From Sophora flavescens (taxonomy: Eukaryota > Streptophyta > Magnoliopsida > Fabales > Fabaceae), in the NCBI GenBank assembly GCA_030762895.1, contig CM061068.1, positions 39,170,783-39,234,782 of the forward strand: a DNA stretch of 64,000 nucleotides. The letters are read 5' to 3'. This document shows, piece by piece, positions 10,440 to 20,523 of this stretch. The position numbers and the translations under genes are program-made. The notes beneath the pieces are model-generated. The model did not search any database. It had not been told where the DNA came from and saw only the letters and a program-made list of their open reading frames with translations. Within the stretch, counting starts at the first letter, position 1. Each line of letters opens with the position of its first letter.

Positions 10440-11790
10440 GAAGACTTCATATTTTTAATATTAACCCTGATGACCTCAAGGTCTTTCTCTGTAACCTTTT
10501 CCCCTTTTGTTGTTGAATTTTGTATTTTATTTTATTTTATTTCTAATTTTGTGTTTTCACTTTTGAAAAGAGAGAAGATTCTGCAGACAAAGACAATGTT
10601 GGGTTGGAATCTCATGGAGAGGGAGCTGACCTGGGGCTTAAGGATGAGGTATGTTTGTTATTACTGTAGATGTATTCCTTTTTAAAAATGATTTTTCTTA
10701 CATTTTTAGCTGTTCCAGTTTCAGTTTTTTTTGGTTGTTACTCAATCCCGTTTTGAATCATTCTGAGCTTAAAAAATGCTCAACCAACTTTGCTGCCCTG
10801 CTGCCATTCATAGACAATTAATGTAGTTGACTAAACAACTTGAAGTGGTCGGATATGGGATTACACTTGAGATATCCAGGACACCTTTGTTATGTTTGTA
10901 CTTTGAAGCAAAGTCATGATCCAAACAATCAGGTTATTTAATGCTAATTGAAACTTGCCAGGTGCTAGATCAGATTTAAACCATCAAAGGAAAAAGCACA
11001 AGAAGGGACTACAGTTTCTTGATTTTGCTACTGGGTTTGGGTTTCCTTTTGTCTGCAGATGTTGTTTTTCTATGGGTAGCTTCTGGATTTTTTCTACCTG
11101 CTTTATCATCGAATTTAGTGAAATGTTAGCAAGTGCAAGATTAGAATTGAAAGTTGAGGCTTTTGAAGAAAGAAAGATTTGACAAGTACACGTGGGAAAT
11201 TAGCGTATTGCTATTTGCTACTATTGTTTTCATTCAGTAAAAAAAAAAGTTTTTTGATTTGTTAAAGGACTGTAAGTTTTAAAAAGTTTACATATTTTTT
11301 TATTCTTCAATTGCCAATAAGATTGTGTGATTGACCAGCTGTCCAAAAATTGTATGTAGGATGATCGGTTATTGAATTCAAGGTACAAATTGTACGAATC
11401 AACAATAGAGGAGGTTTCAATCCGGTGGACAAGTTGGCTTTTTTGATTCTAAATGCCAATACTTCATGGGTGCAACCAAAGTGGGGGTGCCTCGGTAAAT
11501 AAGACCCCAGTACATGGGTTATTGAATATCAAAGGAGCTTTATTGTCAATGGCACGAGATTGCATTCATCAGCATTGGAGTTCCTAAAATATAGGATTTC
11601 AAGTATTATTGGCAGAGTGAAAAAAGGTTTCTGGCGGTTGCTGCATTTGAAGATAACCACTACAATAGGTTCACAGCAAACAATGAGATTAATTCATTTT
11701 CTTATGTTAAGATTCTACTTTGGATTTATATTTTACGTATGGTCTGGATATTCATTTGTATTTGACTACCCTGATTTGGTAAGTCACTCG
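10440..11790 (+). other. Possible decayed gene fragments, unidentified
   Basis: A short coding-like exon (about 10568-10648) can be read as a charged peptide (DSADKDNVGLESHGEGADLG) ending at a GAG/GTATGT donor-like site. Further coding-like patches occur near 10963-11060 and 11395-11790. No domain is recognised and the pieces are interrupted by stops. They might be gene pieces carried by the Helitron whose 3' end is at 13466, but no 5' end was found to prove that. Confidence 0.25.
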
Positions 11791-12360
11791 ATTTGAATTT
11801 GAGTATTATATTTTTAACTGTCTCTCTAGATAAGAATATGTAAGTATATGTGATTTGACATTGATTTCCAGCACTGAAATATACTGAAGATGTTGAGAAT
11901 ATGAATTACCTATTTTGTTTATCTTTTATTCACTACTATGAGTTATCAGCATTTGCGAATATTCCAGATTTTGAACATATGCTTCTTTACATACACGGAA
12001 TAAACATTTTACTTGAAAACAACATGGAAAACTTGCATTTAACGAAAAATTATGGTCATACTTCACTAGGTTTTACTATTTTTTTTACAAAGATCGAAAG
12101 TTTTACTTAAAATCACGGTAACAAATAAATTGTTAGGGGTAAATTATAATTTTTCATAATTTAAGTAATTTTTAAAATTGTTGTTATAATATTTTTAACA
12201 TAAATGTATTTGTTTGTCAAAAAATTTTCTTTATTTAATCAATTTTAATTTTTATATACAATTTTTTTTTATTTTTTAAATTGTTTTATTGTTCTTACTT
12301 TTCACAAGGTTTTACGGTACTGATAAAAAATATTATTTTATTTTCTTTTTTATGATAGAT

Positions 12361-12955
12361 TGAGCTCCACTTGCAATAAAAAAATGAAATTACACAATGT
12401 ATGTGAAGAGTGTGTAAATGAGGTCAATTTGATTCTAGAGATTTGTTTTTCGTGTTTGCTTGGAAAGTGGATAACATGGCTACAACGTGTTTAATCAAAT
12501 ACATGTCATAATATTTTTAAAATTTCTTTGGACTCCATTCTTTAAAAGTTGTGTTTTGCAATTTATTTTTTGTGTGGAATGCTATGCAAGTGAGACCTAT
12601 TTGATTATAGATTTGGGTTCTGATGAGTTAATTTCTACGTTTGCTTCGACGAAAAGATTACATAGCTCCAATAAGTTTAATATAATACACATCATTATAT
12701 TTTAAAAATTTCTTAGGACTCTTTTTAAAAAAAAATGTGTTTTGTGATTATTTTTTTTGTGAAATTATGTGTAGGTGAGGCCAATTTGATTCTACATTTG
12801 GATTTTGAGAAATTACTTCATATGTTTGCTTTGACGGGGAGATAACATAACTGCAATCAGTTTAATCTAAAACATGACATAATATTTGTAAAAAAAAATT
12901 AGAACTCTTATTTAAAAGTTGTTTTTTGAAGTGAAATCTCATTCATTATATATTG
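12361..12955. repeat. Three diverged tandem repeats, period about 175-185 bp
   Basis: Each unit contains 'gaggtcaatttgattctaga'-like sequence (near 12419, 12591 and 12777), then 'gtttgctt', 'gataacat', 'agtttaat', 'acatgtcataatattt', 'cttaggactc' and 'aaaagttgtgtttt'. The three units are clearly related but diverged. They precede the Helitron-like 3' end at 13466 and may belong to that element. Confidence 0.7.
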
Positions 12956-12959
12956 TGTT

Positions 12960-12965
<6 letters not shown>

Positions 12966-13016
<51 letters not shown>
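12966..13016. repeat. (TA)n microsatellite
   Basis: Uninterrupted TA dinucleotide run of roughly 50 bp directly after the tandem repeats. Confidence 0.95.
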
Positions 13017-13017
<1 letters not shown>

Positions 13018-13437
13018 CCATTGATTGATTTGACTACAAAGATAGTTGAAGAAAGTAGAGCAAACGAATGTTAAAGTATAATAACTTATGTTTTGTTGCA
13101 CATATATCAAGTCTTATTTTATGTAGAAAACTTTTCGATCTCATTATATCATGATAATATTAATTTGTCAACAACTTTTACTTATCTTATAATATTTAAT
13201 TTAAAAACGGGTCACATATGATATACATGTATATTATATTCGTGTTAACTTAATTAGGAGAATTATGATTAATTTTATTTTGGTGGAGAAATTTATAGAT
13301 TATGTTCGTGTTACCTTAATATTTATTTGTCGATAATATTTTATAATTATACAATTTTAAGATACAAAAAGCAAATCTTCAAATAAATAATGATGTTTTT
13401 AAAATAATATAAATTTATACCACTGATGTATATTTTA

Positions 13438-13466
13438 CTTGTGCATCGTACGGGTCTATCGTCTAG
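13438..13466 (+). mobile_element. Helitron-like 3' terminus
   Basis: A short hairpin (CTTGTGC / GTACGGG with G-T pairs, 13438-13454) is followed by CTATCGT and CTAG (13463-13466) and then T. Plant Helitrons end in a short hairpin a few bases before CTRR and insert between A and T. The 5' end (TC...) was not found, so the body of the element is not defined. Confidence 0.55.
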
Positions 13467-13927
13467 TGACTAACTAAAATATTTGACAAATAATAGTAAA
13501 TAATGAGTATGGCTTGATAATTAGAGGCAGAAATAGGGGGAAAAAACATAGATTAAATTATTAAAAATAACTTCATAAGTTTTTTAGTGTTGTAAAATAA
13601 ATAAATAACAAATAAAAAATATAAATAAAATAAATAGAGAAAATTTTGAAGAACTTCCAATAAAAGTTTATAGTCTGAGATGTGTGAAATCGCACTGTTC
13701 TTAAGGATTATCTCGCCACAATGCGATAATAAGTGCAAATATCCCCGAGATTTAACAAACTCTTCCAGAATAATAATATTAATTATGTGCACCAAGAATA
13801 GCAAGAATACATCAAATCTAGTACTAAAGAGGAAAGAAGAGTAAGAAGAAGGAAGAAATTACTTCTTTTTTTTATATATTGAACGGATTACACTAAAAAG
13901 AAAGGGAAATGGAACCCCTGTTATCAT
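13467..13927. other. Intergenic DNA without a recognised gene
   Basis: AT-rich. The short minus-strand frame at 13553-13804 has no recognisable features and is judged to be chance. Confidence 0.4.
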
Positions 13928-14577
13928 CTTCCATCACGCTTTTTGACCAAACTAACATACTTTTAGAAACCCCCTCCCCCCTATAAATAACCTAAAGAAT
14001 TATCCCCTCCTCACACACACGCACTCTCCTACTTTCCATTACCTCTCATTCTTTAACTTGTTTAGGTAAATTTTTAGTTGTTTCTGATATCTTTTTTGTA
14101 AATTTTTTAATTATATAGTCATTTACCAATATTCTGTTACTTTTTTGTTTTTTACACTGTTCTTCACCACTTATTATTCTGGAAGTGTTTATCTTAACTT
14201 CTCTAAAACCTTATATTTGTATCATGAAACTGATTTATTATGTTTTTTTTTCTTTCTAATTTTACGACCTTCCACCGGCTCCCCCTTCCTCCAACACATA
14301 TCTTTTAATTCTTTTTACACTCTATTATAATAAATGTTAAATGTAATTACATTTTTTTATTATTTTATTAATTGTTGTATATTCATTTATTAACATTCTG
14401 GTATTTTTTTTACATTCATTTATTTTTATTTTATATTATGTCCTTTTTTTATTCATAATGTACCACTGCATGTTTATTATGTTAATTTTTTTTATTTTCT
14501 TAGTTATTATTTAAGTTGTTGGTATTTTATTTTTCTTATTGTTATTATCTTTGTTGTTATTATTATTAGTATTTCTA

Positions 14578-14921
14578 TGATTAATGTGGCAATTGATAAC
14601 GTACAAAATAACCTAATAACGTACATCACAACAAGTTGAGAGGCATTGGCCCCTTACTATCAGGCACCACGTCCTTCGTTAACTGTAAACACATTTTACA
14701 GCCAGATGGTCTATTTTGTAATATCACGAGTCTTGATGAAACCATCTAGCTTTAAAATATGTTTACAGTTAACGAAGGACGTGATGCTCGATGGTAAGGA
14801 GCTAATGCCACATAGGATTCAATTTTGCACTGTAGTTGACTATCAAGCGGAGATGGGAGTTACAATTCTCAACTTGTTGTGATGTACATTATTAGGATGT
14901 TTACATTCTTTTACTAACCAC

Positions 14922-14925
<4 letters not shown>
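14578..14925. repeat. Long imperfect hairpin inside the MULE
   Basis: Left-arm words ATTAATGTGG, ATCCTAATAA-type, GTACATCACAACAAGTTGAG, GGCATTGGCCCCTTAC and CACGTCCTTCGTTAACTG are repeated inverted in the right arm (CAGTTAACGAAGGACGTG at about 14767, GTAAGGAGCTAATGCC, CTCAACTTGTTGTGATGTAC, CCACATTAAT). The inner arms of about 60 bp are nearly perfect around a loop of about 60 bp. The right arm carries about 55 extra bases near 14812-14865. Confidence 0.8.
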
Positions 14926-14981
<56 letters not shown>

Positions 14982-15003
14982 TCATGTGGTGAGTAAAAGA
15001 ATC
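14900..15003. repeat. (TA)n tract flanked by an inverted repeat
   Basis: A TA run of about 50 bp (about 14929-14979) is enclosed by 'cattcttttactaaccacat' on the left and the inverted 'atgtggtgagtaaaagaatc' on the right, giving a second hairpin next to the long one. Confidence 0.8.
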
Positions 15004-15233
15004 AAAATATTATGCCGACACTTACCTACCAATCACGTGTGCACAAAATCTATCATATATTTTGTTTCTTCCCTTATATCAACACCGACAAAAAATATTT
15101 TTATAACCACACTAATAATTAACACGATAAAAAACATAATCTATTATTGTTAAATATCATTTTAAGTGATAATTTATTCATTTATTATCATGTTTATTTA
15201 TTTATTTATCTATGATTAATGTAGGCCGACAAT

Positions 15234-16915
15234 ATGAGTCAAGTTGTTATGGTTTTTGCTTTACTGGAATGGGAGGGTATATGATGGAGATAATGGCCTT
15301 ACTTTTGAAGGAAATACGAAATTCATGAAAATAAAACAAGGAATCGGGTATGAAGCGCTGAGATTAAGGATACATTCTAGGTTGCAACTTCAAACAAATC
15401 AGTGTATTTCAAAGATAACGGCCAACTATCTTGTACAAATAATACCTCCAATTTTCATTGGTTACTAATTAACGGATGATGTGGATATGAGTTGCATGTT
15501 GGACGTTTTTCTGCAAACGCCGGATATGACAACACTTGAGATCTATGTGGACATCGATTTGGTTGGTAGCTTCATTATATCTGAGCAAGCACTACACAGT
15601 AATCTTGAAGTACAACAATACGACTTGCCGGATCAATCAGTTAGCGATGATGAGGAATGGTATAGTGAAATGGAGTCCGTGTCAGATGCAGATGAAGACG
15701 ACGATGAATTTACATATTATGATTCAAATGAATCAGCTGATTCCGAAGGTGAAGGTGAAGGTGGGTCCAATATAATAGTATACGGGTTGGTTTCTCCAGT
15801 GTCATCTGTTGCGCCCGGTGGTGGTGTTCCACAACAGTTAGATATGTTTTTAAAAACGTTATTCCATTATAATATTATTATAATCAATAACGTACATATA
15901 TAAAATAAGTTAATCTATTACAGGTCAATCACATGGTCCATTCATCAATCCAACTCCACATTACAATTATATTAATTGGAATCATCCAGACGAAGAGACG
16001 GATTTCGCAGGGTTGGACGTTTCTGGGTCTTGCAGCTGGGCCAGGAGTTGTATGAGGGGTTGCGATTTGAGAGCAAACAGGCAGTTCAACGTGCGATGAA
16101 GCAACATTCAATGAAAATTCACCAATCATTTGAAGTTGTTAAATCAACAAAGTCCCTATGGGATGTCCATTGTCCAAATTGTGTAGATGGTTGTCGTTGG
16201 AGATTAATGCCATTTTATCGAAGAAGTCAGACATGTGGGAAGTGTCGAAGTACGGTGGTAGTCACAACTGTGTCAATGCAAGGTTGTCACGAGATCACGC
16301 AAAGATGGACTCCAACTTTTTATGCTCATGCATTCTAGGTATTGCAGTTCATGAAGATTTTAAATGTGATAATTAAAATAATTCATATATGATATGATCT
16401 TAAATTTATTTTATACGATGTGTCTGGCATGGTCCGCGAACAACCTGTTGTTACCATTGGGCTTATACGGGAAAGAATCCATAGTATGTTCGGATACACG
16501 ATTTCTTATCGGAAAGCATGAAAGGCGAAACAAAAGACGATAGTGGATGTCTTCGGAGATTGGGATGAATCGTACGCACTGTTGCCGAAATGGTTTGAGC
16601 ACTTACAGTTGTATGACCCCGGAGCCTATTATAAGATCGAGACAAATCCTGTCATTGTTGGTAATCGGGTTGATATGCAAAGTCGTAAGTTTCTTCGTGT
16701 TTTCTGGACATTCAAGCAATGTTGTGAGGCGTTCAATTACTGCAAGTCGATAATACAAGTTGATGGTACATTCTTATATGGTAAGTATCGTGGTACCCTC
16801 TTGATTGCAACTTCACAAGACGGGAATAGGAAACTCTTGCCGCTTGCGTTCGCTGTCGTTGAAGGAGAAACATTGGATGCCTGGTCCTGATTTTTGGCAC
16901 TTATTCGTGAAAAGG
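15234..16915 (+). pseudogene. MuDR-type transposase, broken
   Basis: Pieces of a Mutator transposase lie in order. First is the N-terminal region (FLLYWNGRVYDGDNGLTF, 15250-15465), then LDVFLQTPDMTTLEIYVDI and an acidic stretch (15481-15780). Next is the zinc-ribbon/DNA-binding part (GLRFESKQAV ... VHCPNCVDGCRWRL, 16050-16210, continuing in another frame as MWEVSKYGGSHNCVN). Last is the start of the MULE catalytic domain (YDPGAYYKIETNP ... IIQVDGTFLYGKYRGTLL, 16610-16885) with the first catalytic Asp in VDGTF. An in-frame stop at 15466, a frameshift near 16210, a stop near 16520 and loss of everything after about 16915 make it inactive. The remaining catalytic residues and the SWIM zinc finger are absent. 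Confidence 0.9.
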
Positions 16916-17871
16916 TTACAAATTATTAGTCGGATATTACTGTGTTATCAATTCCCACATTAATCATAGAAACAACAACAACAACAATAACAATAAAAAA
17001 AAATAAAATACCAACAATTTAAATAATAACTAAGAAAATAAAAAAATTAACATAATAAACATGCGGTGGTATATTCTGAATACAAAAAAAAGTACATAAT
17101 ATAAAATACAAATAAATGAATGTAAAAAAATACCAGAATGTTAGTAGATGAATATACAACAATTAATAAAATAATAAGACATGTAATTACATTTAACATT
17201 TATTATAATAGAGTGTAAAAAGAATTAAAAGATATGCGTTGGTGGAAGGGGGAGCCGGTAGAATGTCGTAAAATTAGAAGAAAAAAAATAACATAATAAA
17301 TAATAAATGATACAAATATATGGTTTTTGAGAAGTTAAAATAAACACTTTGAGAATAATAAGTGATAAAGAACAGTGTCAAAACAAAAAAGTAACAGAAT
17401 ATTGATAAATGACTATATAATTAAAAAAATTACAAAAAAAAGATACCAGAAACAACTAAAAATTTACCTAAACTTGATTTCAATAGAGTGTACAAAAAAT
17501 TAAGGTAGAAAGTAGGAGAGTGTGTGTGTGTGGGGAGGGGATAATTCGTTAGGTTATTTATAAGGGGGAGGGGGTTGGCTGATTGGGGGTAGTAAATTAG
17601 GTTGGTTGGGGAGGGGGGCCAGGCGTCACGTGTCAGCAGCCTGAGCAGCAGCGCCTCTGCTAACAGCCACTAGTGGCGCCTGTAGCAATAGCGCCATTGC
17701 TCATTGTGCTGACACGTGGCGCTGCGTAGAAAATGTTTTTTTTATTTTAAAAATCAAATAAAAAATATATTATTATTATCAAAACTAGGCTACTTTAGTA
17801 AATAGTTTCAAAACTAGGTTATTTTGGTAAATAGTTTCTAAAAGTAGGTTAGTTTGGTGAAAAAGCCCTTC

Positions 17872-18330
17872 CATCAGCATCCCGGCCACGACCTCTCTAC
17901 AATAGAAACAGAACACTCTCTCGAATGACCTTTTTGAGCTAAATTGTTAGCACATTTATTTGCAGCTCTAAAGATATGAAGGATCTTCATAACCCAATCA
18001 CTTCTGCGCAACAACACAAGAGCTTCCTCCAGGAGAAATTGAATGGAGGGATTTGACGCAAAACTCTTATGAATCAGATCGGCAACCTTTGAATATTCGA
18101 CGATAACTCTCGCAATGGACACAGATTTAGCTAACCTTGGTCCTGATAAAACTCCCCACATCTCAGCTCAGAGAGCATTGCTGGATGAAATTTTACAGAA
18201 AAAACCCTTAACAAAGCCGCCATTTGAGTACCTGATGATATCCCCACATGCTGTGCTACGAGAACCATACGTCCCATCAACATTCGATCTTAACCAACCC
18301 GATGGAGGTTTCGTCGAAGTCGACACTTAA
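17872..18330 (-). pseudogene. RNase H-like (RVT_3) fragment of a non-LTR retrotransposon
   Basis: The minus-strand frames give NVDGTYGSRSTACGDIIRYS (first Asp of an RNase H fold), then GGFVKGFFCKISSSNAL, AEMWGVLSGPRLAKS (conserved Glu), IVEYSKVADLIHK and FRAANKCANNLAQKGH. This is the plant LINE-type RNase H domain. One stop or frame change interrupts it near 18170. The reading frame stops within the 9-bp duplication of the MULE, so the MULE landed at the very end of this coding sequence. The upstream reverse transcriptase is missing. A host RNase H-like gene fragment is the alternative. Confidence 0.75.
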
Positions 18331-18482
18331 CGGAAGGTAACTCATGACACGAGCTAAAACCAAAAGTTTTAAATTTACAGTGACCAAAATCAACGGGGGA
18401 AAAATGCTGGAGCTAAAACCAGAAGTCACATACTTTCCAGGGACCAAAAAGTTCATTAAACTTGAAAGATTTACCAACATTA

Positions 18483-18668
18483 CGTTGGTCCGAGTGGAAC
18501 TGAGCTCAGATCCCTTGAGTAAGGTCTCGAGTTCGAGTATTGTGGATGGAAAAAACATGATTGGGTGGGGAGACCCGGCTAAAGGTGGTCAGGCTCCCCG
18601 GAAGAGATTAGTGATCAATGAAGCCTATAGATACTTTGCACTTGTGTCATGGTAACAAAAAAAAAAAG
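18483..18668 (+). mobile_element. tRNA-derived SINE
   Basis: An RNA polymerase III box A-like sequence (TGGTCCGAGTGG, 18486-18497) and a box B-like sequence (GAGTTCGAGTA, 18529-18539) lie about 31 bp apart. A tRNA-unrelated body ends GTGTCATGGTAAC followed by an A-rich tail (18655-18668). Length and structure fit plant tRNA-derived SINEs. Target duplications were not clear. Confidence 0.65.
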
Positions 18669-18693
18669 AGTTAAAAGATGAAAATGTCTATTT

Positions 18694-18739
18694 TACATCA
18701 TCATTATTAATATTTTACATCATCATTATTAATATGTAA
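18694..18739. repeat. Tandem duplication of a 22-bp unit
   Basis: The unit TTTTACATCATCATTATTAATA occurs twice in a row just after the SINE tail. Confidence 0.85.
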
Positions 18740-18909
18740 CTTGTACTTGAAGTCTATTAATTTTGTATTGTAATATTTTGAAAGTATAAATTTATTGGTG
18801 TGTTTAGGATGTACTCATTTGTAAAATTGTAAAACCTTGTTTTGATTAAAAGTGATAATTGATTTATATTGAATAATTTATTGTTCAAGCGGTTTTAGTA
18901 AAAATAATA

Positions 18910-19249
18910 GACAAAATAGATAAATTGGTCCGATAAGTTTTTTTTTACTTTTCACATCGGTCATACAAAAGTTTTATTTTTTTCTAATCGGTCATACATG
19001 TTATATTCTGTTTTCATGTTAATTCTTTCCGTTAATTTCGACCTAACGCCGTCAGTTTTGACCCGACGTGACTATCATGTTAATCTGACACGTGACATTT
19101 GGTTTGACGACATTAGGTTGAAATTAACGGAAAGAACTAACGTGGAAACAGAACATAACGTATAAGACCAATTTGAAGAAAAAAAAACTTATAGGACCAA
19201 TGTGTAAAATAAAAATAAAAACGTATAGGATCAATCTACCTAATTTGCC
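18910..19249. mobile_element. MULE-type foldback element, 340 bp
   Basis: The ends GACAAAATAGATAAATTGGTCC and the complement of GATCAATCTACCTAATTTGCC are inverted. Identical 9-bp flanks AAAATAATA (18901-18909 and 19250-19258) are target duplications. The arms continue inward through AACATAACG/ATGTTATATT, TTAATTCTTTCCGTTAATTT and its complement to a short centre near 19070, so almost the whole element is palindromic. Confidence 0.8.
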
Positions 19250-19258
19250 AAAATAATA

Positions 19259-20290
19259 TTGTTTGTATTAGATGTGCAACTTTCACATTAATGATTTGAA
19301 CATTGAAAATAATGGAGGGTGATAAACAGTGTGTTTATTTAAAGAAAAATTTGTTAATTTCTTTAAAAGTATTAATATAAAGTTGGTCTTTGAATACCTT
19401 TTAGAATTAAGTTCCCCAAAAGACTTACACCAAATAAATAAATAGGTCAAATTTACACCTTTTATTTGAAAAACAGACCATAAAAAGGTGATACCTAACT
19501 TACATTATTTGATCCGTTTGTTTTCCCGAGCTCTTGTAATAAACAGCACATTTATCAATTTAAGCACATTTTACAATACATATCAACTGTTTAAATTATA
19601 TGAATTTAATAGATATGCTTACACTATCAATCAATTATAGTAACTACCTTAAAATTAACACATATAATGAATTATGATTAGTTGACAATGTAAAACAATT
19701 TATACAGACAACGTATCAAAATTAAATTCATATTAGATTCATTTTTAAATTTTTAGTTATTTTTACATCTAAAAGTGAATTTATTCTTATATTATTTAAA
19801 TAAAATCAAATATTTAAATTATTTTTTAAGTATGAATATAAAAAATAAATTATTTTTGTTATTACTTGGTTATAACTAATTATGAATACATCAATTATAT
19901 TACAAGCTAATGCAAACGTGCTGAAGGGCTTGTATGGGAAATTCTGCTCTTTGAGAATAAGCTTAAGGTATTTAATTTTCATAACCCACAAATTTTCATA
20001 CCTTTCTCATTGCCTATGCCTGATCAGAGGTTGCAATGGGATGATAGAGTATAGTGTGGTGAGGAATGATGGTGGGGAGTGAGATGAAAGTATGGAAGAA
20101 ATTAGGTGAGGGTTAGGGGTATTTAGGAAAAAATTAGAAGAAAAAAATTAATAGAGGGAGGTGGGAGTATGAGGTTGGGTAGGTAAGAAAATTAAAAGCT
20201 AAATAGAAGCCCATGAAGAGGGTTATTGGGCCGGGCCGATTAATCTTATTGATGTTTATCCATAAAACCATCGGAATACATAAAACGATC
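19259..20290. other. Intergenic DNA, upstream of the ELF5-like gene
   Basis: No coding region was recognised. The DNA is AT-rich until about 20020, then GA-rich. The part nearest the gene (about 20200-20523) should hold its promoter and 5' UTR; no clear TATA box was seen. Confidence 0.45.
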
Positions 20291-20428
20291 GGAAATTGAA
20301 CAGTAATATTGGAGGGTGGAGTGTGTGAATGGATCGTAGCCTCATTATTATCACATCAATCCATCATCGTTCCTGTTTATTATCTCCGTAGTTTCTCTTA
20401 TAATAATTCGAAAAACTCGTTGCAGAAC

Positions 20429-20455
20429 AAGAAGAAGAAGAAGAAGAAGAAGATA
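20429..20455 (+). repeat. (GAA)n microsatellite in the 5' leader of the ELF5-like gene
   Basis: AAGAAGAAGAAGAAGAAG run about 70 bp before the ATG at 20524; probably transcribed. Confidence 0.85.
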
Positions 20456-20523
20456 GAGAAAAAGGTTTTGAAGCGAACGAAGTAGAAGAAGAATATTAAT
20501 AAGAAGAGGGTTTAGTGTTGAAG

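Larger units (their letters stand above)
13937..17867 (+). mobile_element. Mutator-like element (MULE) with long TIRs and 9-bp target duplication
   Basis: The ends are CGCTTTTTGACCAAACTAAC (13937 on) and, inverted, GGCTTTTTCACCAAACTAAC (ending 17867). The flanks are identical 9-bp duplications CTTCCATCA (13928-13936 and 17868-17876), the Mutator hallmark. The terminal inverted repeats are very long: 13937-14605 mirrors 16944-17867, matching through CCTATAAATAACCTAA, the ACACACACGCACTCTCC stretch and on to TTTCTATGATTAATGTGG. The left arm lacks about 250 bp present in the right arm (about 17570-17830). A MuDR-type transposase remnant lies inside. Confidence 0.92.

Noticed and set aside
10320..10685. 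Open frame of 121 codons
   Set aside because: The first part is AT-rich and hydrophobic by composition only; the coding-like portion near its end reads in a different frame.
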